DNA of 64,000 bases, from contig CAWGJF010000002.1 in assembly GCA_963822905.1 (NCBI GenBank), forward strand, positions 62,001-126,000, given 5' to 3'. The DNA is from CAWGJF01 sp963822905 (GTDB lineage Bacteria > Bacteroidota > Ignavibacteria > Ignavibacteriales > Ignavibacteriaceae). Positions 52,556 to 62,460 of the stretch are shown one piece after another. The notes under the pieces were generated by a model that was given only the letters and a program-made list of their open reading frames with translations, was not told the origin of the DNA and did not search any database. Each line of letters begins with the position of its first letter. Position 1 is the stretch's first letter. The translations under genes and the position numbers were made by a program.

Positions 52556-53593
52556 ATGAAAAAACTTTTTGAATTAAAGAATGTGAAATTTTATTTATGG
52601 GTTGGAGCCGGGTATTTTATACTGGCGTTAATTATCAACCTGGCGCAATTTCCAGGTCCATTCCTGCTCTGGTTTGTTAATGAGATCTGGAAAGCAGCTT
52701 ATATTATTACTGTTATTTATCTTTTCTTTGAGTTTACACTTCCGCGGCTTAGCAGGAAAAAATTTTTCAGATCACTCGCACTAATTATTGCACAGATTTT
52801 TTTATTTTCTTTGGCTCTTTATTGGTGGATACTTCTCGGAACCGTACTTCATATTTATACTGATTTTATACACTATTCTTCCTGTGGTAACGGAGTTGGC
52901 GACCAATTCGGGGCAAGCATATTTGCTTTATTAATATTTGGGATAACAAGACATATATATAATTTTATTAAACTGAAGCAGGCAGCACAGCAGCTACGAA
53001 TTGAAAAGCAGGAAGCAGAATTGAACTATCTCAAGTCACAAACAAACCCTCATTTTTTATTCAACACACTGAATAATATATATTCTCTTGCAAGAGACAA
53101 GTCAGATCTTGCGCCGGAATCAATTTTACGATTATCAAAAATATTACGTTATATGCTTTATGAAACAAGCGGAAATTTTATTGCAATAGAACAGGAAATA
53201 AAAATAATCGTTGATTATATTGCCCTTGAAAAACTTCGTTATGATGAATCATTAATTATAAACTTCAATTATGACATTGAGGATATGAAACAAGCATTAC
53301 CGCCGCTGCTTCTGATCCCGCTGGTGGAAAATGCTTTCAAACATGGTGTCTCAGAAACACGGATCAGACCTTTTGTGGATATACATCTTTCTGTTAAAAA
53401 CAGGGACTTATTATTTATTATTAAAAATTCTTATGAAGGATTTGCAGGAGAAGAAAAAGTAATAGAAAATATCGGTCTTTCAAATTTGAGAAGACAGCTT
53501 GAACTGCTTTATACAGATTTCAATCTTGATGTTCTACCTGAGGAGAATGTCTTTACAGCAACATTAAAAATTAATATAGCCAGTCATGTCTAA
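52556..53593 (+). CDS. LytS/YehU-type membrane histidine kinase
   Basis: Four helices in residues 10-140 are followed by the HisK_5 (PF06580) dimerisation motif LKSQTNPHFLFNTLNNIYSLA (about 160-182) with the phospho-accepting His, then a HATPase with LLIPLVENAFKHG and NIGLSNLRRQL. The sensor part has no recognised domain, so the signal is unknown. The response-regulator ORF starts 8 bp inside its end. Confidence 0.93.
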   Translation: MKKLFELKNVKFYLWVGAGYFILALIINLAQFPGPFLLWFVNEIWKAAYIITVIYLFFEFTLPRLSRKKFFRSLALIIAQIFLFSLALYWWILLGTVLHIYTDFIHYSSCGNGVGDQFGASIFALLIFGITRHIYNFIKLKQAAQQLRIEKQEAELNYLKSQTNPHFLFNTLNNIYSLARDKSDLAPESILRLSKILRYMLYETSGNFIAIEQEIKIIVDYIALEKLRYDESLIINFNYDIEDMKQALPPLLLIPLVENAFKHGVSETRIRPFVDIHLSVKNRDLLFIIKNSYEGFAGEEKVIENIGLSNLRRQLELLYTDFNLDVLPEENVFTATLKINIASHV

Positions 53594-54278
53594 AACCAAA
53601 TGTATAATTATAGAAGATGAACCATTAGCTGTAAAAGTTTTGGTTGATTATATATCGCAGGTGCCTTTCCTTGATTTACAGGGAAAGTTTAAAGATGCAA
53701 TACTTGCTGCTGAATATTTACGTGATCATCCAACTGATCTTATATTTTTAGATATTCATTTACCTAAGCTGAAAGGAATGAATTTTTTAAGAACTCTGAC
53801 TGACTCTCCTGCAGTTATAATTACTACAGCTTATCATCAATATGCGGTTGAAGGATTTGAATTGAATGTTACTGATTACCTGTTAAAACCATTTGAATTT
53901 GAAAGATTCTTAGCAGCTGTGAATAAAATAACGAATGTAAAAACAAAAACACTGGAACTGAATAATGTCGAAACGACAAAAGATTTTATATTCTTGAATG
54001 TTCAGAAAAGAAAAGTAAAAATATTTTATTCTGATATCATTTATATCGAAAGCCAGAGAGAGTATGTTAAAGTTGTTACGATAAAAAAAGCATATCTTAC
54101 AAAAATGAGCACAAATGAAATTGAAATGCTTCTTCCTCAGGAACAATTCAAAAGAATTCACCGTTCATTTATAATTTCATTAAATAAAATTGAATCCTAT
54201 AATGCAGAAACAGTTGAGATTAACGGCGTCACGGTCCCGGTCGGCAGGGGATATAAAAATGTGTTGGAAAACCTATAA
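53586..54278 (+). CDS. LytTR-family response regulator
   Basis: Receiver (1-118) with the Asp in IFLDIHLPKLKG and the switch Thr in IITTAYHQYAV; LytTR DNA-binding domain (about 130-230) with VKIFYSDIIYIESQREY and the RIHRSFIISLNKI block. It binds imperfect direct repeats in DNA. Overlap with the LytS gene implies a cognate pair. A target is not obvious; the next gene (54433) is the nearest candidate. Confidence 0.94.
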   Translation: MSKTKCIIIEDEPLAVKVLVDYISQVPFLDLQGKFKDAILAAEYLRDHPTDLIFLDIHLPKLKGMNFLRTLTDSPAVIITTAYHQYAVEGFELNVTDYLLKPFEFERFLAAVNKITNVKTKTLELNNVETTKDFIFLNVQKRKVKIFYSDIIYIESQREYVKVVTIKKAYLTKMSTNEIEMLLPQEQFKRIHRSFIISLNKIESYNAETVEINGVTVPVGRGYKNVLENL

Positions 54279-54432
54279 ACAAAAATAATATTGTTGTACT
54301 GATTCGTTCTCATAATGATATCCAATTTCAAATCATTCAATCATACTGAACTTAACTCAAAATATTTCCTTAATTTTAGTACAATGAAAAAATAAAATTT
54401 AATATTCCACGATATAAATTTGGAGAAATAGC

Positions 54433-56448
54433 ATGAACCATAAATTTACAGAGGAGAGTCTTAATTATTTTATTAAAACCGTTACCTTTCTTATTATAGT
54501 TTATTTAATCTCGCCAGGCCAGATATTTTCCCAAACAGACCAGCAAAAAAAACACAAACTAGCGGATCCAACTTTTCATCACGAAGTTAAGGATGATGAA
54601 TATGTTCCGGTTTCAAGGGAAAATCAGGGCAGGTCACCTGCGTATCATTATTCAATGAGTAATATAGTAACAACCCAGGTAAACGTTGATGCAAACGGAT
54701 TAAATATAGTAGGAGATGCTGCAAATGAACCTTCAATTGCCGTTGATCCGACTGATCATAATAAAATTACAATCGGGTGGAGGCAGTTTAATACAATCAC
54801 TAATAATTTTCGCCAGGCGGGATATGGCTATACAACTGATGGAGGACTAACCTGGACATTTCCCGGAGTAATCCAACCGGGCATATTCCGCTCGGATCCT
54901 GTGCTGGACGCTGATGTTGATGGAAATATTTATTATAACAGTTTGACGAATGATCCGGACTTCTTTTGTAAAGTATTTAAATCAACTACCGGAGGGTCAT
55001 CCTGGGATGGTGGAGTTGATGCCCATGGGGGAGACAAACAGTGGATGACTATTGATAAAATAAATGGTCCCGGAACAGGTAATGTATATGCTTTCTGGAC
55101 TTCATTTTACAGTGTCTGTTCTCCTGGTTTTTTTACACGCTCTACGGATAACGGTGCAAGCTTTGAAGACTGTATCACAATTCCCAATGAACCTTTTTGG
55201 GGTACGCTTGCTGTTGGACCTGACGGTGAACTTTATGTTGGCGGAACTTTGGGTTTTGATTTCCAGGTTGCAAAATCAACGAGTGCACAACATTCAGGTC
55301 AGCCGGTAACATGGGATATGACAACAAATGTGAACCTGGATGGTACAATCGCATCCGGCGGCACACCTAATCCCGGTGGATTGCTCGGACAAACATTCAT
55401 TTCGGTTGATACTTCAAATGGTCCATATCGCGGGTATGTTTATTTACTATGTGCTGTAGAAAGGAATTCTAATTCTGATCCTGCTGATATTATGTTTGCC
55501 CGCAGTACAAATGGAGGTGCTAATTGGGATTCCCCGGTTAGAATAAATAATGATCCTGGTACTTCGGCATATCAATGGTTCGGAACTATGTCGGTTGGTC
55601 CGACAGGACGTATAGATGTTGTTTGGTTGGATAGCCGTGATAATCCCGGTGGATATAATTCAGCATTATATTATTCGAATTCAAAGGACGGGGGAATGAC
55701 CTGGTCACCAAATGAAAAACTTTCAGATTCTTTTAATCCACATCTTGGCTGGCCGAACCAGAATAAGATGGGTGATTATTACGATATGGTTTCGGATAGT
55801 ATCGGAGCAAGCCTTGCATGGGCAGCTACTTTTAATAATGAACAGGATGTTTATTACAGTTTTATAACTGATACTACAGGTGTTACACCGGTAGAACTTG
55901 TTTCGTTCTCTGCCTCTTTTGAAGAGAATGCAGTTACTCTTTCCTGGTCCACTGCAACAGAATTAAATAACCAGGGATTTGAAATCGAAAGAAGTACTGA
56001 TAAATCAAATTGGAGAGCGATTGGTTTTAAAGAAGGAAAAGGAACTACTTCAGAATCACATCAGTATTCGTTTTCAGATAATCTATCAGGTATAACATCT
56101 ACTAAACTTTATTATAGATTAAAGCAAGTAGATTATGACGGCACATTTGAATACTCAAGTATAGTGGAGGCTGATATCACTCCGTTCGAATTTTTACTTT
56201 CACAAAATTATCCAAACCCGTTCAACCCGACTACTGTTATAAGTTTTCAGTTAACAGAAAATAGTCTCGTAACACTAAAAGTTTATGACGTATTGGGGAA
56301 CGAAGTTGCAACAATTGTTAACGAGGAAAAACCGGCTGGGACATATAGGGTTGATTTTGATGCATCGGGATTGGCAAGCGGAATATATCTCTATAAATTA
56401 AAAGCCGGCAACTTTATTGCAACCAAGAAGATGTTGTTAATGAAATAA
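54433..56448 (+). CDS. BNR/Asp-box repeat secreted protein with T9SS type A sorting domain
   Basis: A signal peptide (about 1-35) precedes a beta-propeller-like region (about 75-480) with five Asp-box motifs such as SxDGGxTW (TTDGGLTW, STDNGASF, SKDGGMTW). An FN3-like linker (about 490-590) leads to the sorting domain with YPNPFNPTTVISFQL and a complete FIATKKMLLMK tail. Asp-box propellers include sialidases and carbohydrate-binding proteins, but no sialidase Arg triad was identified. It is alone after the LytS/LytTR pair, closed by the terminator at 56505. Confidence 0.9.
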   Translation: MNHKFTEESLNYFIKTVTFLIIVYLISPGQIFSQTDQQKKHKLADPTFHHEVKDDEYVPVSRENQGRSPAYHYSMSNIVTTQVNVDANGLNIVGDAANEPSIAVDPTDHNKITIGWRQFNTITNNFRQAGYGYTTDGGLTWTFPGVIQPGIFRSDPVLDADVDGNIYYNSLTNDPDFFCKVFKSTTGGSSWDGGVDAHGGDKQWMTIDKINGPGTGNVYAFWTSFYSVCSPGFFTRSTDNGASFEDCITIPNEPFWGTLAVGPDGELYVGGTLGFDFQVAKSTSAQHSGQPVTWDMTTNVNLDGTIASGGTPNPGGLLGQTFISVDTSNGPYRGYVYLLCAVERNSNSDPADIMFARSTNGGANWDSPVRINNDPGTSAYQWFGTMSVGPTGRIDVVWLDSRDNPGGYNSALYYSNSKDGGMTWSPNEKLSDSFNPHLGWPNQNKMGDYYDMVSDSIGASLAWAATFNNEQDVYYSFITDTTGVTPVELVSFSASFEENAVTLSWSTATELNNQGFEIERSTDKSNWRAIGFKEGKGTTSESHQYSFSDNLSGITSTKLYYRLKQVDYDGTFEYSSIVEADITPFEFLLSQNYPNPFNPTTVISFQLTENSLVTLKVYDVLGNEVATIVNEEKPAGTYRVDFDASGLASGIYLYKLKAGNFIATKKMLLMK

Positions 56449-56504
56449 AACCGAACGGAACTATTTAATTTCGGCTGATCAAATAATCATATATTGTTAT
56501 TTTA

Positions 56505-56533
56505 AAAATGAGCGATTAATAATCGCTCATTTT
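56505..56533. terminator. Perfect 13-bp stem terminator
   Basis: AAAATGAGCGATT (56505-56517) and AATCGCTCATTTT (56521-56533) form an uninterrupted stem with loop AAT. It is followed by ATTATAT on + and preceded by AT-rich sequence on -, and it closes the BNR gene 57 bp after its stop. Confidence 0.85.
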
Positions 56534-56581
56534 ATTATATGGCTAATAGTATAGGCAAATGCAAAGGGAATGAATTTATAA

Positions 56582-56758
56582 TTAATTTATTTCTTCAGGT
56601 TCAATGTTAGAAATTATAATTGACACTTCTGATTTTACTGCTTCTTCTTCTTCATCTGTAAGATTGCTGAAATTATTTCCATAGTACTGATTTGAATATT
56701 CATTTCTGACTTTATAGAAAACCCTTTTAGCTTTGTTTAGAACAGCGATATATTCGTT
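56582..56758 (-). pseudogene. Coding-like fragment without a start codon
   Basis: The frame is open for 59 codons and has protein-like composition (AKRVFYKVRNEYSNQYYG, then an acidic DEEEEAVKSEVS and IEPEEIN end). No ATG, GTG or TTG initiates it. Upstream sequence in a neighbouring frame (ILAVYYRILRLIIETGKQNK) would join it if one A were added near 56759-56763. Either a decayed gene or a frameshifted small gene. The family is not recognised. The rest of 56534-56876 shows no feature. Confidence 0.4.
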
Positions 56759-56876
56759 TTATTTTGTTTTCCTGTCTCAATAATTAATCTTAAAATCCGA
56801 TAATAAACTGCCAGAATTATAAATATAATGTTCGAATCAGAGTCAAAATTGGCTCTTTAATTACCAGGGAAGTAGA

Positions 56877-59150
56877 TTGATTCAGTTGGTAAGTAAAAAT
56901 AGCGAAACTAAATACCAGTACTTATTTGATTGCAACCCGCAGCCGATGTGGGTTTATGATATTGAAACACTTGAATTTCTCGACGTAAATAATGCTACAC
57001 TCCTTCAGTATGGATATACAAAAGATGAATTCCTTTCTATGACAATGAAAGATATCGGACCTTCGGAAGACGTGGGTACATTATTAAAAGACATTTCAAT
57101 AATTACTGAACCGCTTAACAATTCCGGAATATGGAGGCACAAAAAGAAAGACGGTGAAATAATATATGTTCAGATAAATTCTCATCTAATTGAATTTGAA
57201 GGACGTAACGCAAGGCTTTTACTTGCAAATGATGTAACAGAAAGCAAACTGGCACGGGAAGAACTTGAATTAGCATACGGCCATTTGAATAACTTGTATA
57301 ATAATCTACCGGAAGCAGTATTTTCTTTTGATATGATCCGGGGCAGGATGCTGCAGGTATCGAAATCTCACGAAGAGATATTCGGATATCCGCCCGAAGA
57401 ATTTTTCAGTAATTCACAGTTGTGGTATGAAATAGTTTTGCCGGAAGACAGGCATATTATTGATGAAGGATTTTCAGTCTTAAGTTCAGGTAGTGTACGT
57501 GTAATTCAATACAGGATTTTGAGACCAGATGGAGAAATTCGTTGGGTGGAAGCAAGAATAAAACCAATAATTGATGAAAATAGTAAGTTGATCCGGGTTG
57601 ATGGCATTGCTTCAGATATTACACATCGTAAAATTGCCGAGGAAGAACTGAAAATTTCAAAAAGTAAATATCAGAATTTATTTGATAATGCAAATGATGC
57701 AATTTTGATATTTGAACCTGAAACAGAAATAGTGCTCGAGGTAAACAACAAAGCCTGTGAAATGTATAATATCACAAAAGAAAAATTTATTGGATTAAGC
57801 CTGAAGTCTATAACAAGAAACCTGAAGGTAGGTCAAAAAAAGATAAGCGAAACCATGCAAAATAAAAGTTACAGGAATTTCGAATCTCAACAATTTACAT
57901 CTGATGGAATATGCCTGGACTTGCTAATCAACGCTTCGGTTATTGAATATAATGGCAAGCAAGCAATACTCTCAATTAACCGTGACATTACTGAAAGAAA
58001 AAGAATTGATGAAAATATAAAGTTGTTGAGCAAATCAGTTGATCAGAGCCAGGTTAGTGTTGTTATTTCTGACCCGGTGGGGACTATTCAATATATTAAT
58101 CCTAAGTTCACGACACTTACCGGTTATACTTATGAAGAAGTAATTGATAAAGGTATAAATATTCTTCAACCCGATTTTCATCCGCCGGTTTACTATGAAA
58201 ATATCTGGGATAATATTTTATCCGGAAAAGATTGGCATGGTGAATTATACATTCGGAAAAAGAACGGGGAATTTTACTGGGAGAACGCGGTTATCTCACC
58301 AATTTTGAATGATGAAGATAAAATTACCAACATAGTCGCGGTGAAAGAGGATATTACGGAAAAGAAAAAGATGATTGAAGAGATGATAAGCGCAAAAGAA
58401 AAGGCCGAAGAAGCCAGCAGGTTAAAATCCAGTTTTCTAGCTAATATGAGTCATGAGCTGAGAACACCTTTAATTGGTATTCTTGGTTTTGCAGAATTGC
58501 TTGCCCTCGAGATTTCCGACTGCGAACAGGTGGAAATGACAAATAACATTCTTAAAAGCGGTAAGAGATTGATGGAAACTCTTAATTCCATTCTTGATAT
58601 TTCAAGAATTGAAGCTAACAAGCATGACTTAACACCGGAACCTGTTGATTTAAATGTTATTCTAACTGAAACTGTTAACCTGTTTAAACCGGTTGCAAAA
58701 GAAAAAGGATTGTCTCTCAACCTTATTGTTATGGACAATATCCCGGTCATTAATTCTGATAAAGATCTTTTGTTGAAAATATTCAACAACCTTATAAGCA
58801 ATGCAGTTAAGTACACTGAAGTGGGTGGTGTTTCAGTCAGGTTGAGTACAAACCATTCTCAATCGAATAGTTACCTGACTGTTAATGTTATTGATTCAGG
58901 GATCGGTATAAGCAAAGAGCACCAGGGTGTTATTTTTGAACCATTCAGACAGGTAAGTGAAGGCTTTTCACGAAGGTTTGATGGAACAGGACTGGGCTTA
59001 AGCATAACAAAAAAATTTATTGAGATGCTTAATGGTTCAATTTCTGTTGAAAGCACTCAGAATAAAGGATCAACTTTTAAAGTGAATCTTCCCTTACCTG
59101 ATCATGAAATTAATTTAGGTACGTCAGAAAACAATACTAACGCTTATTAA
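56877..59150 (+). CDS. Soluble multi-PAS histidine kinase
   Basis: Start TTG at 56877 with AGGGAAG 6 nt upstream; no in-frame ATG is near. Four PAS folds (about 10-135, 140-265, 270-390, 395-510), HisKA with NMSHELRTPLIGILG (His at about 525), and HATPase (about 625-740) with NNLISNAVKYT and GTGLGLSITKKF. No transmembrane segment, so sensing is cytosolic. The kinase core is very close in sequence to that of the hybrid kinase at 9305-12650, but this one has no fused receiver. A free receiver follows 38 bp later instead. Confidence 0.93.
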   Translation: MIQLVSKNSETKYQYLFDCNPQPMWVYDIETLEFLDVNNATLLQYGYTKDEFLSMTMKDIGPSEDVGTLLKDISIITEPLNNSGIWRHKKKDGEIIYVQINSHLIEFEGRNARLLLANDVTESKLAREELELAYGHLNNLYNNLPEAVFSFDMIRGRMLQVSKSHEEIFGYPPEEFFSNSQLWYEIVLPEDRHIIDEGFSVLSSGSVRVIQYRILRPDGEIRWVEARIKPIIDENSKLIRVDGIASDITHRKIAEEELKISKSKYQNLFDNANDAILIFEPETEIVLEVNNKACEMYNITKEKFIGLSLKSITRNLKVGQKKISETMQNKSYRNFESQQFTSDGICLDLLINASVIEYNGKQAILSINRDITERKRIDENIKLLSKSVDQSQVSVVISDPVGTIQYINPKFTTLTGYTYEEVIDKGINILQPDFHPPVYYENIWDNILSGKDWHGELYIRKKNGEFYWENAVISPILNDEDKITNIVAVKEDITEKKKMIEEMISAKEKAEEASRLKSSFLANMSHELRTPLIGILGFAELLALEISDCEQVEMTNNILKSGKRLMETLNSILDISRIEANKHDLTPEPVDLNVILTETVNLFKPVAKEKGLSLNLIVMDNIPVINSDKDLLLKIFNNLISNAVKYTEVGGVSVRLSTNHSQSNSYLTVNVIDSGIGISKEHQGVIFEPFRQVSEGFSRRFDGTGLGLSITKKFIEMLNGSISVESTQNKGSTFKVNLPLPDHEINLGTSENNTNAY

Positions 59151-59187
59151 AAATTCAAATCAGTTTGAAACAAATCATCCCAAAAAA

Positions 59188-59541
59188 ATGTTATTGGTGG
59201 AAGATGACAATATGAATGCGACTGTGATTAAGACTTACCTGAAGGATTTTGTTTTAGTTGAGCATGTTTTTGATGGAATTGAGGCAATAAATCTCTGTAA
59301 AGAAAAAAAATATGACGGGGTTTTAATGGATATAAATTTAAAAGGAATAAATGGAATAGAAACGATGCGACAAATCCGTAAAGTTGATGAGCACTACTCA
59401 AACGTTCCTGTAATTGCAATAACTGCCTATGCAATGAAAGGGGATAAAGAAAAATTTCTATCAGAAGGATTTAACTATTACTTATCAAAACCATTTAAAA
59501 GAATTGAGTTGATTAGTCTGCTATCAGGAGTTTTTAACTGA
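59188..59541 (+). CDS. Single-domain CheY-like response regulator
   Basis: The 117 residues are a bare receiver: EDDN at the acidic pocket, LMDINLKGINGIE with the phospho-Asp, AITAYAMKGDKEKF with the conserved Thr/Ala, and LSKPFK with Lys. It has no output domain. It likely takes phosphate from the kinase 38 bp upstream and relays it or acts by protein contact. A TTG at 59164 (after CAGT) would add eight residues, but the ATG gives the usual receiver start. Confidence 0.9.
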   Translation: MLLVEDDNMNATVIKTYLKDFVLVEHVFDGIEAINLCKEKKYDGVLMDINLKGINGIETMRQIRKVDEHYSNVPVIAITAYAMKGDKEKFLSEGFNYYLSKPFKRIELISLLSGVFN

Positions 59542-59748
59542 TAAAAAAAATCAATTAGTTAATTTTAACAATCTTAACACAGAAATATATCTAGATATAC
59601 TTTAAGGATATTTTTGCCTCTACATTAAGATTATCATCTTTATTAACTAATATGCTTGAAGTTTATAAATATATAAAATGTTACATCAATTGAAATAGAG
59701 TGTAAGAATATTAATTGTAACTACAAATTTATTTACCAGGAAAATTGC

Positions 59749-60906
59749 TTAGCCAATCATCAGCAATATTAATAAAAACATAAGTAGAGCAAAAGCTGCA
59801 CCGGCAAAATACACACCGGTAATTCCGGAAAGAGCAAAAACAAATCCCATAATTATTGGACCGATTGTTTGTCCGAGTCTTAAAACCATTCCATTTAAAG
59901 ACATAAAAGCTGCACGGTTTTCAACCGGCGCCAAGTCAGTAAGCATGGTTTGTAAACTTGGAATGTTTAATCCCTGTGCTGTTCCGAACAAAATTAATGG
60001 AATTAATAATAACCACATTGAAGGCATGAAGGGAATCAAAATTAAAGAAAGAGCATAAATTATAAATGCAGACTTCAACAAAATTTTATCAGAATATTTT
60101 GCAGATAACTTACCGACCTGAGAAGATGTAATGGCTGTTGTTAGTGACATTGCTGACATCATTAATCCGATTGCATACGGCGGTGCAGAAAATTCAGAAT
60201 CGAGTAGAAAAGGAAAGAAAGTCAGGTACGCTCCGTAGATAAGAATGAAAGTAAAAATGCTTGCAATAAAAATTCCCATTACCTGTTTATTTTTAATGCT
60301 CTTCCATGCATTAATAAGATAAGCTTTTAAATTTTGTTTATTTATTTGTTTAGTATCGTCTAAAGAATAAAGGACAACAAAGGCTACGGGTAGAGCTAAT
60401 ACCGGAAGAAGAAAAGGGAAGTACCAGCCAAATGTTGCCAAAGCACCGCCGATTGCCGGATAACTTGCAGTTCCAATACTAAGGACACTTGCATTATATC
60501 CCATCGCTGCAGCTCTTTCACGACCTTCAAAAAAATCACCAATCAAGGTTACATTTAATGAGCCTAGTGATGCAGCACCAATTCCCTGCAAAAGTCGTAT
60601 GATCAAAAACAGGTTAAAATCCCTGGTAAAGAAAAGTGAGAATCCTGCAACACCGAAAAGTAGTAATGAAGGGACAAGAATTTTCTTTCTTCCAAACCTA
60701 TCAGCAAGCACACCTAGTATTGGGGTTAAAATTACTCCAGGTAAAGTGAACACAGTAATTAGAAACCCGACTTCTTGTTCCGAAATGTTTAGTTCTTTTT
60801 CGATTTTTGGAAAAGCAGGAGTAATGCTGGCAACTCCAAGTACAGCCATTAAAGTTACACTAAATATAACCTGGAGATTTTTATTGAGGTAGATTTTATT
60901 CTGCAA
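59749..60906 (-). CDS. Major facilitator (DHA1-type) transporter
   Basis: Twelve helices in 385 residues. The loop 2-3 motif GVLADRFGRKK and the antiporter-type motif C-like GPIIMGFV near helix 11 suggest drug/H+ antiport. The substrate is unknown. It lies leftward, 88 bp downstream of the menH stop, and could belong to the men transcript, but no link in function is evident. Confidence 0.9.
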   Translation of the reverse strand: MQNKIYLNKNLQVIFSVTLMAVLGVASITPAFPKIEKELNISEQEVGFLITVFTLPGVILTPILGVLADRFGRKKILVPSLLLFGVAGFSLFFTRDFNLFLIIRLLQGIGAASLGSLNVTLIGDFFEGRERAAAMGYNASVLSIGTASYPAIGGALATFGWYFPFLLPVLALPVAFVVLYSLDDTKQINKQNLKAYLINAWKSIKNKQVMGIFIASIFTFILIYGAYLTFFPFLLDSEFSAPPYAIGLMMSAMSLTTAITSSQVGKLSAKYSDKILLKSAFIIYALSLILIPFMPSMWLLLIPLILFGTAQGLNIPSLQTMLTDLAPVENRAAFMSLNGMVLRLGQTIGPIIMGFVFALSGITGVYFAGAAFALLMFLLILLMIG

Positions 60907-60994
60907 AAGGTTTTAGAGTTAGATTTTTAATTCTTCAAACTTATAAAATTTACTATAAGATTGGATAGGAATAAAAAGTAATAAAAGAAAAGAT

Positions 60995-61822
60995 CTAAAT
61001 TTTCTGTAAAAATTTGTTAACAACCTGGATAAAATTCTTAGGTTCTTCAAGGTGTGTATTATGTCCGGAAGTTTTTATTACAGAATGTTTTGCTTTAGAA
61101 AATTGTTTTTGCAAACCACTGTTAATTTTGGTGAATTTAGAATCAAGCTGTCCGGAGAGTAACAAAACCGGTATGTTCAAAGATTTTAATTTACTCCCAA
61201 AATTTGGCATAACACCGGTACTAAATCCGCGAAGTGAGTTAGCAATTCCTGTACGATTGTTTTTGCTTTTTTCTTTTTTCATTTGATCAAGTTTCGCATT
61301 AGAAAACCTTTTCAATGTGCCAAATAATTCCTGATCCATCCAGCTTGCTATGAATTCTTCAATTGGTTTAGTTAATATCATATCAGCAAGCTGAAGATCA
61401 TAATCTTTCCTTTTTTCACTTTCCTGGTTATTGCTTATTCCTGCTGAAGAGCTTTCCAAAATTATGCCGTGAAGTAATTCGGGAAATAACATTGCAACTA
61501 TTAATGCAAGTCTGCCGCCCATCGAATAGCCCAGCACTATGTTTTTTTCTCCTTTAAGTTTTTCAATGACAGATTTCATTTGTTCTGCCTGTGATTCAGG
61601 ACTGTACAATGAAATATCAGTTGGCGAATCACTTTTCCCGTGACCGATTAAATCTATTCCATAAATGTTAAACTTACTGTCAAATAAAAAAGAAACATTC
61701 TGCCAATCTGCAGATGAACCGGTAAATCCATGCAATAAAAAAAGTGAATTTCGTGCGTTATCGTTTTCTCTTAATTTTTCAATATTAATTTTTACACTGC
61801 CAGTATCAATCTGCATAATCAA
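60995..61822 (-). CDS. menH: SHCHC synthase, alpha/beta-hydrolase
   Basis: The alpha/beta-hydrolase has the oxyanion HGFTGSSADW, nucleophile Ser in GYSMGGRLAL, and catalytic His in SGHNTHLEEP. MenH eliminates pyruvate from SEPHCHC. Its start overlaps the menD stop by 4 bp, and the order F-D-H is the usual men operon. The identity rests on the context plus the FTGSSADW and SMGGR signature. Confidence 0.88.
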   Translation of the reverse strand: MIMQIDTGSVKINIEKLRENDNARNSLFLLHGFTGSSADWQNVSFLFDSKFNIYGIDLIGHGKSDSPTDISLYSPESQAEQMKSVIEKLKGEKNIVLGYSMGGRLALIVAMLFPELLHGIILESSSAGISNNQESEKRKDYDLQLADMILTKPIEEFIASWMDQELFGTLKRFSNAKLDQMKKEKSKNNRTGIANSLRGFSTGVMPNFGSKLKSLNIPVLLLSGQLDSKFTKINSGLQKQFSKAKHSVIKTSGHNTHLEEPKNFIQVVNKFLQKI

Positions 61823-62460
61823 TCTTTTATTTTATTAATTGATTTTTGTATTTCTGAATATATTGTTTCTCTTAAATTTTGGGATTTAATTGAATCAGTC
61901 CTGATTTCAACTACGCTAATGTTTTTTTGAGAATTAATATCTCTGCAAATATTTATCAACTGATTGATATTATTCACTTTTTTAAAATTTAATCCAAACG
62001 ATTTAACAATCTGGCCAATGTCTAATTCATGAGGTGTTATAAAAAATTCTTCAAAAATATTTATCTCAGAAGAAACCGGTAGCGATCTGAAAATTGCACC
62101 ACCGTTATTATTGATTAAAAAAACTGTTAAAGGAATTGAGTATTTTTTTGCAATCATCAGTGCATTCAAATCATGCAAAAAAGAAAGATCACCGGTAACT
62201 AATATAGTTGGAAATTTTTGAATGGCAATTCCAAGAGCAGTTGAGGTGACTCCGTCAATTCCGCTGGCTCCCCTGTTAAAATAAAATTCAATGTTGTTAT
62301 CATAACTAATAAAATTATCCAGATCCCTAATTGGCAAACTGTTTCCGATCATTACATTTGTTTTTGATGGAAGATTAATAATAATCTCATTTAAAAGAAA
62401 CAGGTTCAAAAGATAATGCATTTTTGGATAAATATTTATTTTTAATTTTTTCAGATTCAC
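61819..62460 (-). CDS. menD: SEPHCHC synthase, C-terminal part (after frameshift)
   Basis: C-terminal, thiamine-diphosphate-binding third of MenD: GNSLPIRDLD, FNRGASGIDGVTSTALGIA, then the TPP/Mg motif TGDLSFLHDLNALMIAKKYSIPLTVFLINNNGGAIF. The listed ATG at 62460 is only the first in frame. The real frame joins the ORF at 62387-63571 at the T/A run 62390-62396 by removal of one base, giving a chain of about 580 residues as expected of MenD. Confidence 0.9.
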   Translation of the reverse strand: MNLKKLKINIYPKMHYLLNLFLLNEIIINLPSKTNVMIGNSLPIRDLDNFISYDNNIEFYFNRGASGIDGVTSTALGIAIQKFPTILVTGDLSFLHDLNALMIAKKYSIPLTVFLINNNGGAIFRSLPVSSEINIFEEFFITPHELDIGQIVKSFGLNFKKVNNINQLINICRDINSQKNISVVEIRTDSIKSQNLRETIYSEIQKSINKIKD

